DNA of 64,000 bases from Heterostelium multicystogenum (Eukaryota > Evosea > Eumycetozoa > Acytosteliales > Acytosteliaceae), in assembly GCA_003667245.1 (NCBI GenBank), contig RCNN01000060.1, forward strand, positions 1 to 64,000, written 5' to 3'. Shown here piece after piece: positions 25,771 to 37,918 of this stretch (the stretch's first letter is position 1; every line of letters starts with the position of its first letter). Both the position numbers and the translations under genes were made by a program. The notes under the pieces were generated by a model. It had not been told where the DNA came from, made no database searches, and saw only the letters and a list, made by a program, of their open reading frames with translations.

Positions 25771-26629
25771 TTAGTTTGATTTAGTTAAAGAAGCAGCAGA
25801 TTGGAATGATTTTATCTTGTTATGGTCTACATAAGCAAGCTGATATTCCGATTGCCTAAGTTCTCCTCCCATGAATACTCTTGTGTTTCTAAACTGCATG
25901 GATGAATCTAGCTTAACACGACCTGAAAGATGTATTTCTTTGATATTGAGAGTCCTTACAATCTTGTTGATGTTCCTCTCTGTCACACCACCACCTGGCA
26001 TTACAATGAGCTTTGATCCCGACGATTGGACCATCTTTATCATGTCTGCAATATTGTCGATACCTTCCATCACCGATGATTCCAAACCACTCGTTAAAAC
26101 TCTATCGATTCCATCGATACTTAGCAAAGCATTCATCGCTTCTTTATAGTCTCTACACATATCTACAAATCAACCAGACCTATCAGTTAGCTATCCTATT
26201 CATCATCTCTGTATACGCAGCATCTTTCACCTACCAATGGCTCTGTGGAATGTAACTGACAATGGCTTTGAATATTCTATTAGTTCTTTCGTTGATTCAA
26301 TGTCAACGGTTCCATTGGCACTGAGTACACCAAACACTACACCGTTGTAGCACAGTTGTTTAGCAATATCAATGTCATGCTTCATGATTTCGATTTCCTC
26401 TCTTGTATAGAAAAGTCGCCTTCTCTTTGGTCAATCATAACATTGATTGGAAAATCAGGTAGTTTCTCTTTAACTATCTTCATCAATCCATAGCTGGTGT
26501 AAGACCTCCCAAGAACAACGAGGAGCATAACTCCAAACGAATGGCACCTCCTTTAACAGCCTCCAAACAAGAATGTAAGCTATCTACACATACCTCAATG
26601 CCAACAACATCCACTTGACTCGTAGTCAT
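25771..26629 (-). CDS. cutC: CutC family protein
   Basis: Exon 1 26629-26235, intron 26234-26163 (GTAGGT...TGTAG), exon 2 26162-25771. The start ATG at 26629 gives [18 protein letters not shown], matching the family N-terminus (E.C..s...A..gGa.RiELC). Conserved blocks: [58 protein letters not shown] and EIHLSG. The protein is a TIM barrel of about 245 residues. CutC proteins were linked to copper homeostasis; their catalytic activity is not settled. Two one-base shifts near 26500 and 26420 interrupt exon 1 in this sequence. It is divergent from the TBCK gene across a 378-bp gap. Confidence 0.85.
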
Positions 26630-27007
26630 TCTAGCTCTTCTTCAACATCAACAACCTACAACACAACAACAATGATAATCTGTTTTTTGACATTTTCATC
26701 GGAATTAATTAAGCATTTGGTTTGTTTACTCCGTTGTCCACCTCCTACGTTGCCAAAATAAAAAATCAAAACCACAACTCACAGGCGTGGCTCGTCAACT
26801 AAACTAAACTAAATAAACTAGACAAGACTTGATTAAAGCTGTGAGGTGATATCGTGATCACTAGTTGAGTCCAAGCTGGCTTGTTCACCAAATAAATTCT
26901 GATCAGAATTCATTTTAATTTTTGTATATTTAAATTAATTCAGTGAACCCTACGATATCTACCTAGCTTTCATTGAAGTTGTGGTGTTGGTTCATCATCG
27001 AGGCAAT
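26630..27007. promoter_or_regulatory. Bidirectional promoter region with 16-bp palindrome
   Basis: A 378-bp spacer between divergent cutC and TBCK genes. A perfect 16-bp palindrome, AATTCTGATCAGAATT, sits at 26895-26910, about 100 bp upstream of the TBCK start. It could be a site for a dimeric regulator; no known motif is assigned. Confidence 0.35.
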
Positions 27008-30000
27008 ATGTCATCTATATTAGATATTGATAGTTTAATCAATAGTACCAATACTTTCTCCTTAGCTGCTGCTGCTGACAACAACAATAGCAGTGGAAGA
27101 ACTACTACTACCACAGATGCACCAGATAACAGTGTCAAGCAGAGTTTAGAGCTATTTAAACAGAATACCTTTAGAAGATTTGGTATTGAGGTCTATTGCA
27201 AAACGAATCCTAATAAGAAGAAGAAAGAGACTGTTATCGATACCAAAGGATATAGACTAAGTGTATTGCCATTCTTTTTCAAGAATAGAGTCAACTTTCT
27301 ACCTAGATCACTTCAGAACAACAGCAGCAGTAGTAGTACGAGTCCAATAAGAACAACAAACCAAATATCTGTACCTCCATCCTACAATGCATCTGAGGAT
27401 GCAGGTATTCCAACTCAGTTGAATCAACCGATCTTTGACATCCTCTCGAAATCGAAAATATATATCTACTCAGACCCACGAGAATCTATGTGAATTCATC
27501 GCAGCTGAACCATCTCAGAAACACCATGGTATGTAATCAACTAGCATAGCTACATTCAAGCAAGCTAAACTAATCTTACAAATATATATAACAACAGATC
27601 AAATACTTGTAATATCTGAAGACTATGAAGTATCGTTAGCTAGCTTAATGAAAGATGGACCTCTTACATCTGATCAAATCGGTACATTTTCATATCAAAT
27701 ACTCAAAGCATTGGTACATTTACATCATAATCGTATCACTCATAGAAATCTATCAACTGATAATATTAAACTAGATTCAAATGTATGTTTATAAAGTAGA
27801 ACTCAGATCTTAGAATTATAACTAACTTGGCTTATCATTGTTATTATAATAGAATAACATAAAGTTATCAAACTATTCATTATACTATCTTTCGAATCAA
27901 GGTGAGAATGTTGCTTTTCCAATTGGTAATCTTTGTAATCTGTCACCGGAATCGATATTGAGCGAACGAGATCTCAAAGGATCGAGTAATCCGAAATGCG
28001 ATGTATGGTCACTTGGTTGCATCATCTTGGAGATGGCTTTTGGACAGTGTCTCTGGTACGATAAGGACCCATCGGTCGTACTCAATCGATTGTTGCATCT
28101 TTCCAATCTTCCTGCGAGCCAAACTTACAATATTCAGACACAACAGTTCGAACCGTGTCCATTAGGCAGTAGCAGCCCCACCATCTCCTCTGACAACAAA
28201 TCTATTTCTAAGCTACTTGATAGTCAGAATAACATGAGGAAATTCTTGAGGAATACTCCAGCGGCTGGTTTGGATTGCTTACCCACCTTGCTGGTACAGT
28301 TTATCAACTGCTGCTTGACTGTCAACGTAGAGGCACGTCCATCATCAGCAGAGTTATTAGAGCATCCATACTTTGATGTCATTAGAAAATCCGATAGATA
28401 TGCACCAGTCTATGTGGAGAAGCCATATGTCAAGTCATTGGACTTGCCAGATGATCTTGAAGCTGATGCAGCAGCTGTTGTTGGAGATTCGATAAGTGAG
28501 GACCGAGACATTTTCTCAGGTGCAGAACTATACTATCTTTGGAGATTGGCAGGAGGAGATATCGAACGCGAATTAGTTTCACAAGGACTTGCCAATCCCT
28601 CACCATCTGTACATAAACTACCACTGTTTGTGCCACTTATAAAATCAGGACCCTCTTCTCCAATGATGTCCAGCTCACTTGGAGACTTGCAAGCAATCCA
28701 GTCTCCAAAGGAAATGTCATCAACACACACGACCAACAAACATAAAACGAAATTTGGCGACTATAAAGCAGTCCTTTATAACTCCAAGACTTGCACATTA
28801 TCAATCGACAGAATAGTGGAGCGTATTCGCCAAGCATATGCTAATCGTAATGAGCTTTTGGAGGATGACAACATTGGCGGTGATGGATATCTTTTTGGAA
28901 GTGGAACAAGCAAGCAGCAAAGCGGAGGCAATTTCAGAACTCCTGACCAGGAGCTAGAGTACCAAATTGCAAGATTAGCAGCTTTCCACGAGGCACTATA
29001 TAAGTACGCATTTGAAGATGCCATGCAAGCACAGCCACAGATCATTAGGCTGGCAAAACATGGAATTCCCAAAATATTGCGTGGTGACATTTGGGCATCG
29101 ATTCTCGGAGTCGTTCAACAGGATGCAGTTGCAACTTTCAGATCTATCAATTTGGATACACGTGGACCTAATGACAAACAATTCGAGTTGGATATTCCAC
29201 GTTGCCACCAATATCATCCATTACTCTCTTCTCCAAGTGGACATACCCAATTATTCCGTATCCTCAAAGCATGGTCTTTGTTAAACATTGACAAAGGTTG
29301 CTACTGGCAAGGATTGGACAGTGTAGCAGCACCTTTCGTTGTTCATTGCTTCTACGATGAGCCAAAGGCATTTGCCTGTCTAAAATCATTTGTTGATAAG
29401 TATCTTGGCATACTCTATGTACCCAACAACTACGCTGCACTCAATGAAATCATGCTTACCTACACCCAACTACTCTCATACCATGATCCAGAGCTTTCTA
29501 TTCATTTGTACGACGTTCAACTAGAACCAAATCTCTATGCAATCCCATGGTTTATCACTATTTTCGCACACCTTTTACCCATAGATAAAATTGACATTCT
29601 ATGGGATACTATTCTTCTAGGACCAAGCTCATTGCCCTATTTCTTTGCTGTCTCTATTATGAGCCAATTCCGATCATCAATGCTCAAATCATCTCTGGAA
29701 AACTGTATTAAAACTATTTCAAAGATTCCATCGGTAGATATTAATCAATGCGTCAGCGATGCACTGGAGAAATTCAACCTTACACCACTTAGCACAACTA
29801 TCTCTAAAGCTGTGAGTAACATCGATGACGAACTCTGGTGGATGAAAGAAGTTCCAATGGAGAAGAAAAAGCTCGAGCTATTTCCACGTATGGGTATACA
29901 TGATTTGATCAACAGCACAAACTCTAAAATCCTTGATATCAGACCAGCTAAACAATTCCAACAATGCCATTATCCAAATTCTGTAAATATAAACTATACT

Positions 30001-30315
30001 CATACAACTCCACAACCAACCAATCAACACCATATGCTGGGATCACTTCAACAACCAAATATGATGGGAGGAGCACAACCCCAACCACAAACTGCTGGTC
30101 CTACACAAAAGACTCCAAAGCCATTCAATCCCGCTACATTAGAGCAATATCGTGGACAACCCATTGTTGTAATTGGAAGTCGTAGTGATGAAGGAATAGA
30201 TTTCTGCAATCAACTAGTACGTTGGAAATTCCCATATGTAGCACTCCTAAATGGTGGAATCGATGCTTTAGAACATGGAGCTCAATCTCTTTTAAAAATT
30301 AACGATAAAGTTTAG
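27008..30315 (+). CDS. tbck: TBCK-like protein: pseudokinase, TBC and rhodanese domains
   Basis: Three exons: 27008-27528, 27598-27782 and 27853-30315, with introns of 69 and 70 bp that join in phase. One frame shift near 27470-27480 precedes the first donor. The kinase-like domain is degenerate: HRNLSTDNIKL replaces the catalytic HRD loop and no DFG is visible (SNY in its place), but the GC.DVWSLGC-type APE-region helix is retained. The TBC domain follows (about 29040-29690; GIPKILRGDIWASILG, IDKGCYWQGLDS, IPWFITIFAHLLP), a Rab-GAP fold. The IxxDxxR arginine-finger position reads LDTRGPNDKQFELDIPR, so the finger looks altered. The end is a rhodanese-like domain (SKILDIRP...VVIGSR). Human TBCK has the same architecture and is part of the FERRY early-endosome mRNA-transport complex. 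Confidence 0.88.
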
Positions 30316-30322
30316 ATAAAGA

Positions 30323-31432
30323 TTAGACAGTTATATGTTTATTCTTATTTGCATTGGATTGAAAGACATAGAATCGAGATCTGCCAAAACAAAAGTAATT
30401 ATAATAGCTACTCTCACTATTGCCGACATTGAATATAAATTGATCAAACTTTTGAATTGATTCTTCATTTATAATGAATCCCCCTTTTATATAATCGTCA
30501 ATCACAAAGTAGTTATAATTGTGTTGGGATCCATGTCTTTGTGGCTTATAGATGATCTGGTTTTTTTGTGGTTTCAACTCTGCAATGACCTTAAATGATA
30601 CAATATTTCCTATCTCTAATCTTATGATCAAACTATTGACAATGTTAGCGCAATCGACAGAGAGTTTCTCTAAATTCGATAGATTGCTTATGAACAACTT
30701 TCTCATTGAATCAGGTAGCGCTAATTTGCTGTTAAAGTTGGCCCCTAGTGTTAACTTTAGTAGTCCATTGGGAAGATTTAACAGAGGTTTGTTGAACTTT
30801 GTTCCTAGCTTGAGTATCTTCAGTGATGGTGGAAGTGTATCTTCTCCCAACTCGTTGTTAAATGAATATCCAAAAGAAAGCTCTGTTAGATTGTCAGGTA
30901 ACAGTTTCGGTCGAATAGGTTGGTTAAATCGATGTCCAAATTGTAAGTATCTCAGCTTACTAGGGAGAGAGCCGACAAGAAGAGGTCGATTGTAAAATTG
31001 TTCCAGTTCCAACCATGTTGTTTGATCTAGTACTAAAACCTGAGGTTTCTCTGGCCATTGTCTAATAGATGGAAGATATTTTACTAAAGAACTAGAATCA
31101 GTTGTAATTACTGAATCTTCATTTCTGAACACCATTTTACATTCACTTGACTCTCTAAATTTGTCACTCCAGCTTTCCCAATCCTCTAAATCATATTGGA
31201 CATAAAAACTTGATCTGCCATAATGGGTCATTAAAGATTTCTTTCTAACATTGTCAAAAGCTCTTAAAAAGCTGTTATGTCCTTTAAGATTGTCTTGAAC
31301 TAAATCGATATCAAAAAACAAATAACTTTCTCTTTCGTGATACCATTTACGACAAGACAAAGCTAGGCATACTCTGTCCTCATTATTTAAATAGGATAAT
31401 ATTATTTTCAATAAATAATAACTAATATACAT
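30323..31432 (-). CDS. F-box/FNIP repeat protein, paralogue 1
   Basis: Single uninterrupted exon of about 369 residues. I choose the ATG at 31432 (MYISYYLLKIILSYL) because the paralogue at 36485-37541 begins with the same residues. The N-terminal F-box-like helix pair (YYLLKIILSYLNNEDRVCLALSCRKWY) is followed by a divergent linker and five or so FNIP-type repeats (FNQPIRPKLLPDNLTELSFGYSFNNEL class, spacing about 22). The C-terminal segment, QHNYNYFVIDDYIKGG, is also shared with the paralogue. Probably an SCF-type substrate receptor. It ends 8 bp from the 3' end of the convergent TBCK gene. Confidence 0.85.
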   Translation of the reverse strand: MYISYYLLKIILSYLNNEDRVCLALSCRKWYHERESYLFFDIDLVQDNLKGHNSFLRAFDNVRKKSLMTHYGRSSFYVQYDLEDWESWSDKFRESSECKMVFRNEDSVITTDSSSLVKYLPSIRQWPEKPQVLVLDQTTWLELEQFYNRPLLVGSLPSKLRYLQFGHRFNQPIRPKLLPDNLTELSFGYSFNNELGEDTLPPSLKILKLGTKFNKPLLNLPNGLLKLTLGANFNSKLALPDSMRKLFISNLSNLEKLSVDCANIVNSLIIRLEIGNIVSFKVIAELKPQKNQIIYKPQRHGSQHNYNYFVIDDYIKGGFIINEESIQKFDQFIFNVGNSESSYYNYFCFGRSRFYVFQSNANKNKHITV

Positions 31433-31485
31433 GTTTGAAGATGAAAACAAAGAATAAAGATTTGTAAAAGTGAGTGTTAATTATT

Positions 31486-34400
31486 CTAAAATACACTGAA
31501 GGCACAAAGAGTCTTTATTCTTTTTTGTTGTTTTCTTGGAGCTTTCATTTGAATCATTTTGGATTGTCTTTTAAATTGGAATTTTTTTTGTAAAAAAAAT
31601 ATCGCGCCAATTACAGCTGAAACCAAAACAACACCAACAACTACAGTTTCCAACTATGATCTTCCACTTTCTGCTCTCATTTGAGCAGTTATCTCTTGAT
31701 TTATATGCATCCAAAAGTAAATCAAACTCCGGATCAATATCTAGTTCTTGTGAGAAATAAGGAATATTGGAGGTGATGGTGATATCTCCATTGCTTTCAT
31801 TCACAGCATACTTGTGAGAGATGAATGTTGGTACTGTATCCAAGATAGCGAAATTCAATAACCTTCCAATAATAAAGTTTCCATTTCCATCACCAATATT
31901 GTATATAGTAATGTCGGTATCACTGGACACTTCAATTGCCGATGAAATATTAACGGAGTTGCACGACCTCTCAATATCACTAGGCCTTGTGATGATACTC
32001 GATATCTCTAGAGTATTCAACAGCTCCTTGAAGATCCAATTCTTGATTTTCATAAAGTATTTAACAGTTCCCAATTGAATGGGCAAGTACTTCCCTCCAA
32101 ACTCCACTGGGAAAGTTGTTGATGGACTCTCATTGTCTATCTTTAGATATTGAGTGAATGTAATTAATATTTCTGAATTCACATCTAAACCAGTTTGATT
32201 TGATGCTGAATACTGATATCTCATTTCTCTAAAATCTTCGTCATTCATTGGATTCTTTACGGTGTTATTGGTGGATGATACAAGTGTCCATTTCAATAAT
32301 GAAAGATCCAATTCTCTTTGATTTACTCCAATTGAATTAACTTCAGTCAATTTAGAGAGAGTAAAGGTATATTTAATACCTTCCAGGACGATATTATACG
32401 ATGGTACCTCAGGATTGGGTGTGACATCTCCGTAAGTATACTCTTTTTCGCAATAGATTCCAGTCCATCCTTTGTTGCACTCACAATATCCATTAATACA
32501 TTTACCATTGCTTGAGCAGAGGGGCTCAAGTTTATTGATGGAACAAGTGGAGTTTGATGATATTATTTCTTTGGTTCTAGATGATATTGTAGTTTCAACT
32601 GGTTCGAACAGAGAATTGATTACAAGAACTTGGAATTTGTATAATGTATTTGGGATAAGACTATCATATTGACAAAAGAGTTGTTTTCCACTACATTTCA
32701 AAATCCAGTCAATGTTATTGAATGATATTGATGAATTATATATTGTTTTGTCTGGTACACCTCCTAAACTTTCATTCCAATATACAAACATGCTTGTTAC
32801 ATTAGGAGTTGTATGAATTTGAACTGATGATGGATATGGATACATGTAGATAGGAAGAGTATTGCTATTGGAAGTATCATCATTATAAACAGTAACTCTG
32901 ATGATATAGTTTTCAATTTGTAGGGAGTATGGGAATAAACATTGAAGTATTGTAGTATTTTTACAAATGTTGTTTTCATTTACAAATACATCATAAGTAG
33001 ATTGGTTCGGGACTCCTCCAGTACTGTTATACTCTAAAATAATATGTGTATTGTTTACATAATAGTATGATATAGTAGGAATACTGATATTGGGATAGGT
33101 TGTAATAAAAGCTGGATCGGCTGAGGTTAATATCATATCATTGACAGCAGAAACTAATATTCTGTAAGTTGTAGCTGGGTTCAAATCTGTGAATATACAT
33201 GTGGTATTTGGAGTTTGAATTGAGTTGTTTCTTGTTCTATTGATAGCTATAATGTAATCAGTTGGACCATATCCACCTGTGACATGATATTTGGCAATGA
33301 TTTTATTTGTCGTTGATGTTAGAGTGACATTTGAGAAAGATAATTTAGATGCCATTGTTACTGTTGTAGATAAAGCTGATGAAGTGAAACCGCTATTTGT
33401 AATATTAACTGAAATCAATACTTTTAGTCCTGGATTTGAAGGGGTTATAGAAATAGTACAAGTGGTTCCATTCAAGCAAGATGATGTTGTTATTGGAAAA
33501 CCATTTACAACTATATTATAAGTTGTATTTCGATTTTGTATCTCCCCTGATGCTTGATAAGTAATATTTATAGAATGGGTGGAGACACCTGTAACATTGA
33601 GGTAATCCATAATTAAAAATGGAATATTGATTTGACTTTGAGCAGACTTATTTATAGCTGTGTAATATGAAACTCCTAAAATTGTAATATTTGCCATAAT
33701 TCTTTTTCCAGGACCTAGGCCCTGAATAGTACATGGGGTATTTTGGGGATGCTCTGAACATGCATGTGTGAGAGTACCATTGTCGACTTGGTATTGAACA
33801 GTGAACTTTGAGAAAATTGGCCAATTAGTTCTAGGAATAACAGACACAGATTGGTAGTTGTTAACTTGTATATCTGTTGAAAGAATGAGATCATTCACTG
33901 TGAATGCATCATATATTCTTTTAGAGTTTGGTGAACAAGATGTAGCAGAAAATTGGTCAACTGGTGAAGGACAACCTGCTAAAACCGGTGAAAATATTAA
34001 CTTTAAAGAAGTATTAGATACTGGGGCCACATTAACCTCCTGGGAATACTTATAAATATAAGCACAACCTCTTATTGAAACTTTTCTATTCAGCCAATCA
34101 GTCTTTACACATTGGAATATTCTGGTTATTTAGTTAATATAAAATTGAAAGGAATTTAATAAATTACCTACTCTCTATAGTGTTTCGTAATAGAAGAAAT
34201 TAGGTGAAGGCAAAACAGGTTCATTTGTGACCAAATACTGACCACTTCCTATTTGACAAGTCCCTAAGGAATTTCAACGTAGTATGAAGGCACTCCAATA
34301 CATGATTCAGTTATATTCCAAACTCTAGATGCAACAGCAGTTGAATTAATTTGAGTGACCATTATTGAACCTACCATACCAGAACTTGATGGAGGATATT

Positions 34401-34557
34401 CCATACAAATTCCAATAGGGACTGAGTCAACAAATTGCAGTGTCGAAGGAGTACAACCAGAACCATCATATTGTAAAGCATGGTAAAACAATTGTTCTCC
34501 TGAAGTCACAAGTAAAATACTACCTATAATAAGAGATAGAAAGATTAAATTATTCAT
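31486..34557 (-). CDS. ComC-like EGF/FN3-type transmembrane receptor, second copy
   Basis: Starts at the ATG at 34557 with a signal peptide (MNNLIFLSLIIGSILLVTSG). An intron near 34155-34115 removes stops, and the spliced frame continues into a long ectodomain of fibronectin III-like beta repeats (TPNVTSMFVYWNES, NPATTYRILVSAVN) with many N-glycosylation sites. One EGF-like module lies at about 32540-32450 (LCSSNGKCINGYC, CNKGWTGIYC). The ComC-type beta-sandwich domain follows. A single transmembrane helix lies near 31650-31595, read after removing one base from T3 at 31647-31649, and a Lys/Arg-rich cytoplasmic tail ends near 31486. Other shifts: near 34264 and possibly 34170. Its ectodomain is built of different repeats from the copy at 18-22 kb, so the EGF-to-tail half is the shared part. 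Confidence 0.75.
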
Positions 34558-34948
34558 TTTTTCTTTACTACAATATTAAACTATTCATTACCATGAATTT
34601 AAACTAAGTTTAACATCAATTTTATCTTGTATTTTAATTTAGATATCTAAAATTTATCAAGATATTTATTTATAACAAAGAAAGAAATCTTACCTTTAGC
34701 CTTATTTAATGTAACCAACAAATATCCAACTTATATTTATATGTTGCTATCAACACTACAATAAAAAATCTTTCCAATTCTACCCATTACAAAGATCCAG
34801 AGATCAAAAAAATAGTTTTGGGATGAGACCCACTGTGGTGCCAAAGATGTGTAAACTGGGTCCCACTTTCTTCGCAACCATCAATATTTTGAGATGATTT
34901 TTATGATGATCAAAAGATAATTACAACAAGTTTTATTCATGATAAAAT
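34558..34948. other. Intergenic, 0.39 kb
   Basis: AT-rich region upstream of the ComC-like gene and downstream of the actin gene. No gene seen. Confidence 0.5.
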
Positions 34949-36057
34949 TTAAAAACATTTTTTATGTACAATAGTAGGACCAAATTCATCATATTCTTCT
35001 TTTGTAATCCACTTTTCGTCAAATGAAGCGCGCGAAGCCATATTTGAACCTCCTATCCAGACAGAGTATTTGCGCTCGGGTGGGGCAATTACATTGATCC
35101 GCATTCTTGAGGGGGCAAGATTTTTCATTTCTTTTTCTACTCGATCTACAAATCCAGGTAACAGTGTTGTTCCACCCGAGAGCACAATGTTGGCATATAA
35201 ATCCTTTCTAATATCTATATCACATTTCATAATCGTATTGTATATTGTATCAGGAATACTGTCAAGATCCGAACCCAACAATGAAGGTTGGAACAATGCT
35301 TCTGCACAGAGGAAACGTTCATTTCCAACGCTAATACCCTTCCCATCTGGAAGCTTATAAGACGTAGCGCATTTGACCATCTCTGTTTGATAATCTTTAG
35401 CAACATATCCTAGTTTCTCTTTGATATCACGAACAATTTCATAATCAGTTAAATTGGTATTGGAGTTTCCACTCTCTTTAAGCAATTTAGCCAGGTAGTC
35501 AGTGATGTTACGACCCGCAAGATCTGAACGGGTTATGGCATGGCTTAGTGCATAGCCAGAGTAGATTGGCACTGTATGCGTAACACCATCACCACAGTCC
35601 ATGACAATACCTGTAGTACGACCTATCGCGTAAAGTGATAGCACCGCCTGTACAGAGACATGCATTGCAGGTGTATTGAAATGTTCAAACATAATTTGTG
35701 TGTCATCTTTTCACGATTGGCCGTTGGGTTGAGCGGTGCATCTGTCAAGAGAACTGGATGTTCTTCTGGCGCTACACGTAGCTCATTGTAGAAAGTATGA
35801 TGCCAGAGTAGCTCCATATCGTCCCAATTTATGATTATACCATGCTCTACTGGATGTCTCAGAGTGAGTATTCCACGCTTCACTTGTGCCTCCTCACCGA
35901 CATATGTATCTTTAATTCCATATCCAGGCATTCCGTTAAATCTAATACGACCCACTACACAAGGAAATTCACTCTTTGGTTGGTCATCTCCAGCAAAACC
36001 TGCTTTACACCAACCAGATCCCTTAGTAGTATCCAATGTTAGTTGAATTTTGAGCAT
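34949..36057 (-). CDS. Divergent actin, with a 2-bp insertion
   Basis: About 368 residues of the actin family. The N-terminus is unusual ([25 protein letters not shown]) where conventional actin has ..[17 protein letters not shown]. Conserved blocks remain: [40 protein letters not shown] and the terminal KCF. Many otherwise invariant positions differ ([45 protein letters not shown]). A GTGTGT stretch at 35695-35704 holds two extra bases compared with the family, which shifts the frame after REKMTH; this is a dinucleotide gain, unlike the homopolymer shifts elsewhere. No intron visible. It is either a fast-evolving actin paralogue or a recent pseudogene. Confidence 0.8.
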
Positions 36058-36484
36058 AACCAACCATATTTAAACAACATACATTATCAATTACAATAGG
36101 TATAGGTTGAGACATTGATATATTTTGTTTATTATTATTTGTTAAATGAATTTGTTAAACTATTACTTGTAATTTCATTAGTTGTTCATATTTATTTGAA
36201 ACAAACCAAGCTTAATGATTGACTAGAGGTAGTCAAGTCACTCATAAAAGCCATCTAAACAAACTATATTTCATGGGTTCGAGTATACTTGCATCCATAC
36301 TTTAACTTGAAATAATACAATACAATAGCTGCACTTTTTGTTGGAAATTAATGAAATTTTCTATGAATTTTTTGGAGTGAAAGTTTCCTGCTAAATATGT
36401 GCAAGCTATTATTATTATTATGATAATAGTTACTAATAACTTCTTAGTATTAAGTAATTTTGTCTAAGTAATAGTTGAATAGGC
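36058..36484. other. Intergenic, 0.43 kb
   Basis: AT-rich spacer. It contains a GGTTCGAGT stretch near 36274 that only partly matches a tRNA B box; no tRNA could be folded around it. Confidence 0.45.
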
Positions 36485-37541
36485 TTATGTTGTTGTATAT
36501 CTTTGAGGTTTGCTTAAACGGCTTAGGTATTGATCAAATTCTTGAATTGATTTCTCAGTCGTAATGTATCCACCTCTTAGATAATTGTCAATCACAAAGT
36601 AGTTGTAGTTGTGCTGTGATCTTTTGTGTCTTACTGGTAGTTGATAAACCTCTTGTTGTTTTTGTTTTCGGCTCTGGAACAACTTTAAATGACACAGTTT
36701 TGATCATTTGAATTCTTATCTTAACCCTGTTGACAATGTCAGAACTATCAATGGAGAGGTTCTCCAGATTCGATAGACAAACGATATTCAGCCTTCTCAA
36801 CGACTGAGGTAAAAGCAACATGCTGTTAAAGTTGGATCCAACCGTAAGTTTAAGTAGACCTTTGGGGAGATGAACCAGAGGTTTGTTGAACATTGTGCTA
36901 AACTCAAGTATCTCTAGTGATTCTGGAAGTGTACCTCTTTCTAGGTCCATGTTGAAAGAATACCCGAAATGAAGCTCTCTAAGCTGGTTTGGGAACAAAT
37001 TCGGTCGGACAGGTTGATTAAATCGATAACCAATTTCTAAATACCTCAATTGTGTAGGAAGACAGCCGACAAGCAGTGGTTTATTGAATTGGGACGTCAA
37101 CTCCAACCATGTTGTGGCATCATCTAATAAAACAGGATTATGATTGACAGCTTGGTTACCAAATTTCCGGCTATTGAAACTGGGGAAGTCTTTACCGATT
37201 TGAGCTCTCGGATCCGTTGTAATCGGTTCATCCATGGAATGTTTTACCATTTTGAGATCTGCTGATGTGCGAAAGTTTGCACTCCACAATTCCCAATCGT
37301 CAACAAATTCATAATTAAGTGTCGCACTGGCACACTGAGCTGCCATCAAAGATTTATTGAAAACATTGGTAAAAGATAACAAGTGTTTGTTTGGTTGCTT
37401 AAACTTGGTAGCATCGATATCTAAAAACAAATAACTATCTTTCTCATAGTACCATTTCCGACAAGACAAAGCTACGCATACTCTATCCTCATTATTTAAA
37501 TAACTTAATATTATTTTCAACAAATAATAACTAATATACAT
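36485..37541 (-). CDS. F-box/FNIP repeat protein, paralogue 2
   Basis: Begins MYISYYLLKIILSYL at the ATG at 37541; about 350 residues. It has the same order as the copy at 30323-31432: F-box-like helices, linker, FNIP-type repeats (FNKPLLVGCLPTQLRYLEIG, FNQPVRPNLFPNQLRELHFG, FNMDLERGTLPESLEILEF) and the C-terminal HNYNYFVIDNYLRGG block. A frame shift near 36670-36690 (Lys/Gln-rich A-run region) separates the repeat part from the C-terminal block. The two copies are clearly related but diverged in the linker. They flank the second ComC-like gene and the actin gene in the same orientation, suggesting a local duplication. Confidence 0.8.
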
Positions 37542-37918
37542 ATTTATATACCTAATAATAGATAGAATAAATGAATGACACAAACACCAATCAAATTTGC
37601 AAATCAAATGCAAATAAAAAATTGAGAATTAAGATTTGGCTTGTCGAACCTACAATTGATTATAGGTAAACATTCGAACTATGGACCATCAAAATCCAAT
37701 CATATATCATATTATAGTTCGATAAAGGATAATTGTCATTGTTTCATCAGTTCCACAGGATATGACTTTTTATGGTGTTATAAAATTAATATGCATATTA
37801 ATTTTGAGCAATGGGTGGTGGTAGTGGGGTGGTATTAGTCAAATGATTGGATTGAAGTGATTAAAATATTTACTTAAATTGACCAAAATAAAGTGTCATT
37901 GTAATATATATATATAAA
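37542..37918. other. Divergent promoter region
   Basis: A 377-bp spacer between FNIP paralogue 2 (minus) and threonine synthase (plus). AT-rich, with TATATATATATA just upstream of the threonine synthase start; nothing else seen. Confidence 0.5.

Noticed and set aside
28430..29217. Minus-strand open frames opposite the TBCK exon
   Set aside because: Shadows of a well-supported coding exon.
36265..36300. GGTTCGAGT resembling a tRNA B box
   Set aside because: The last positions do not match and no acceptor or anticodon arm folds around it.
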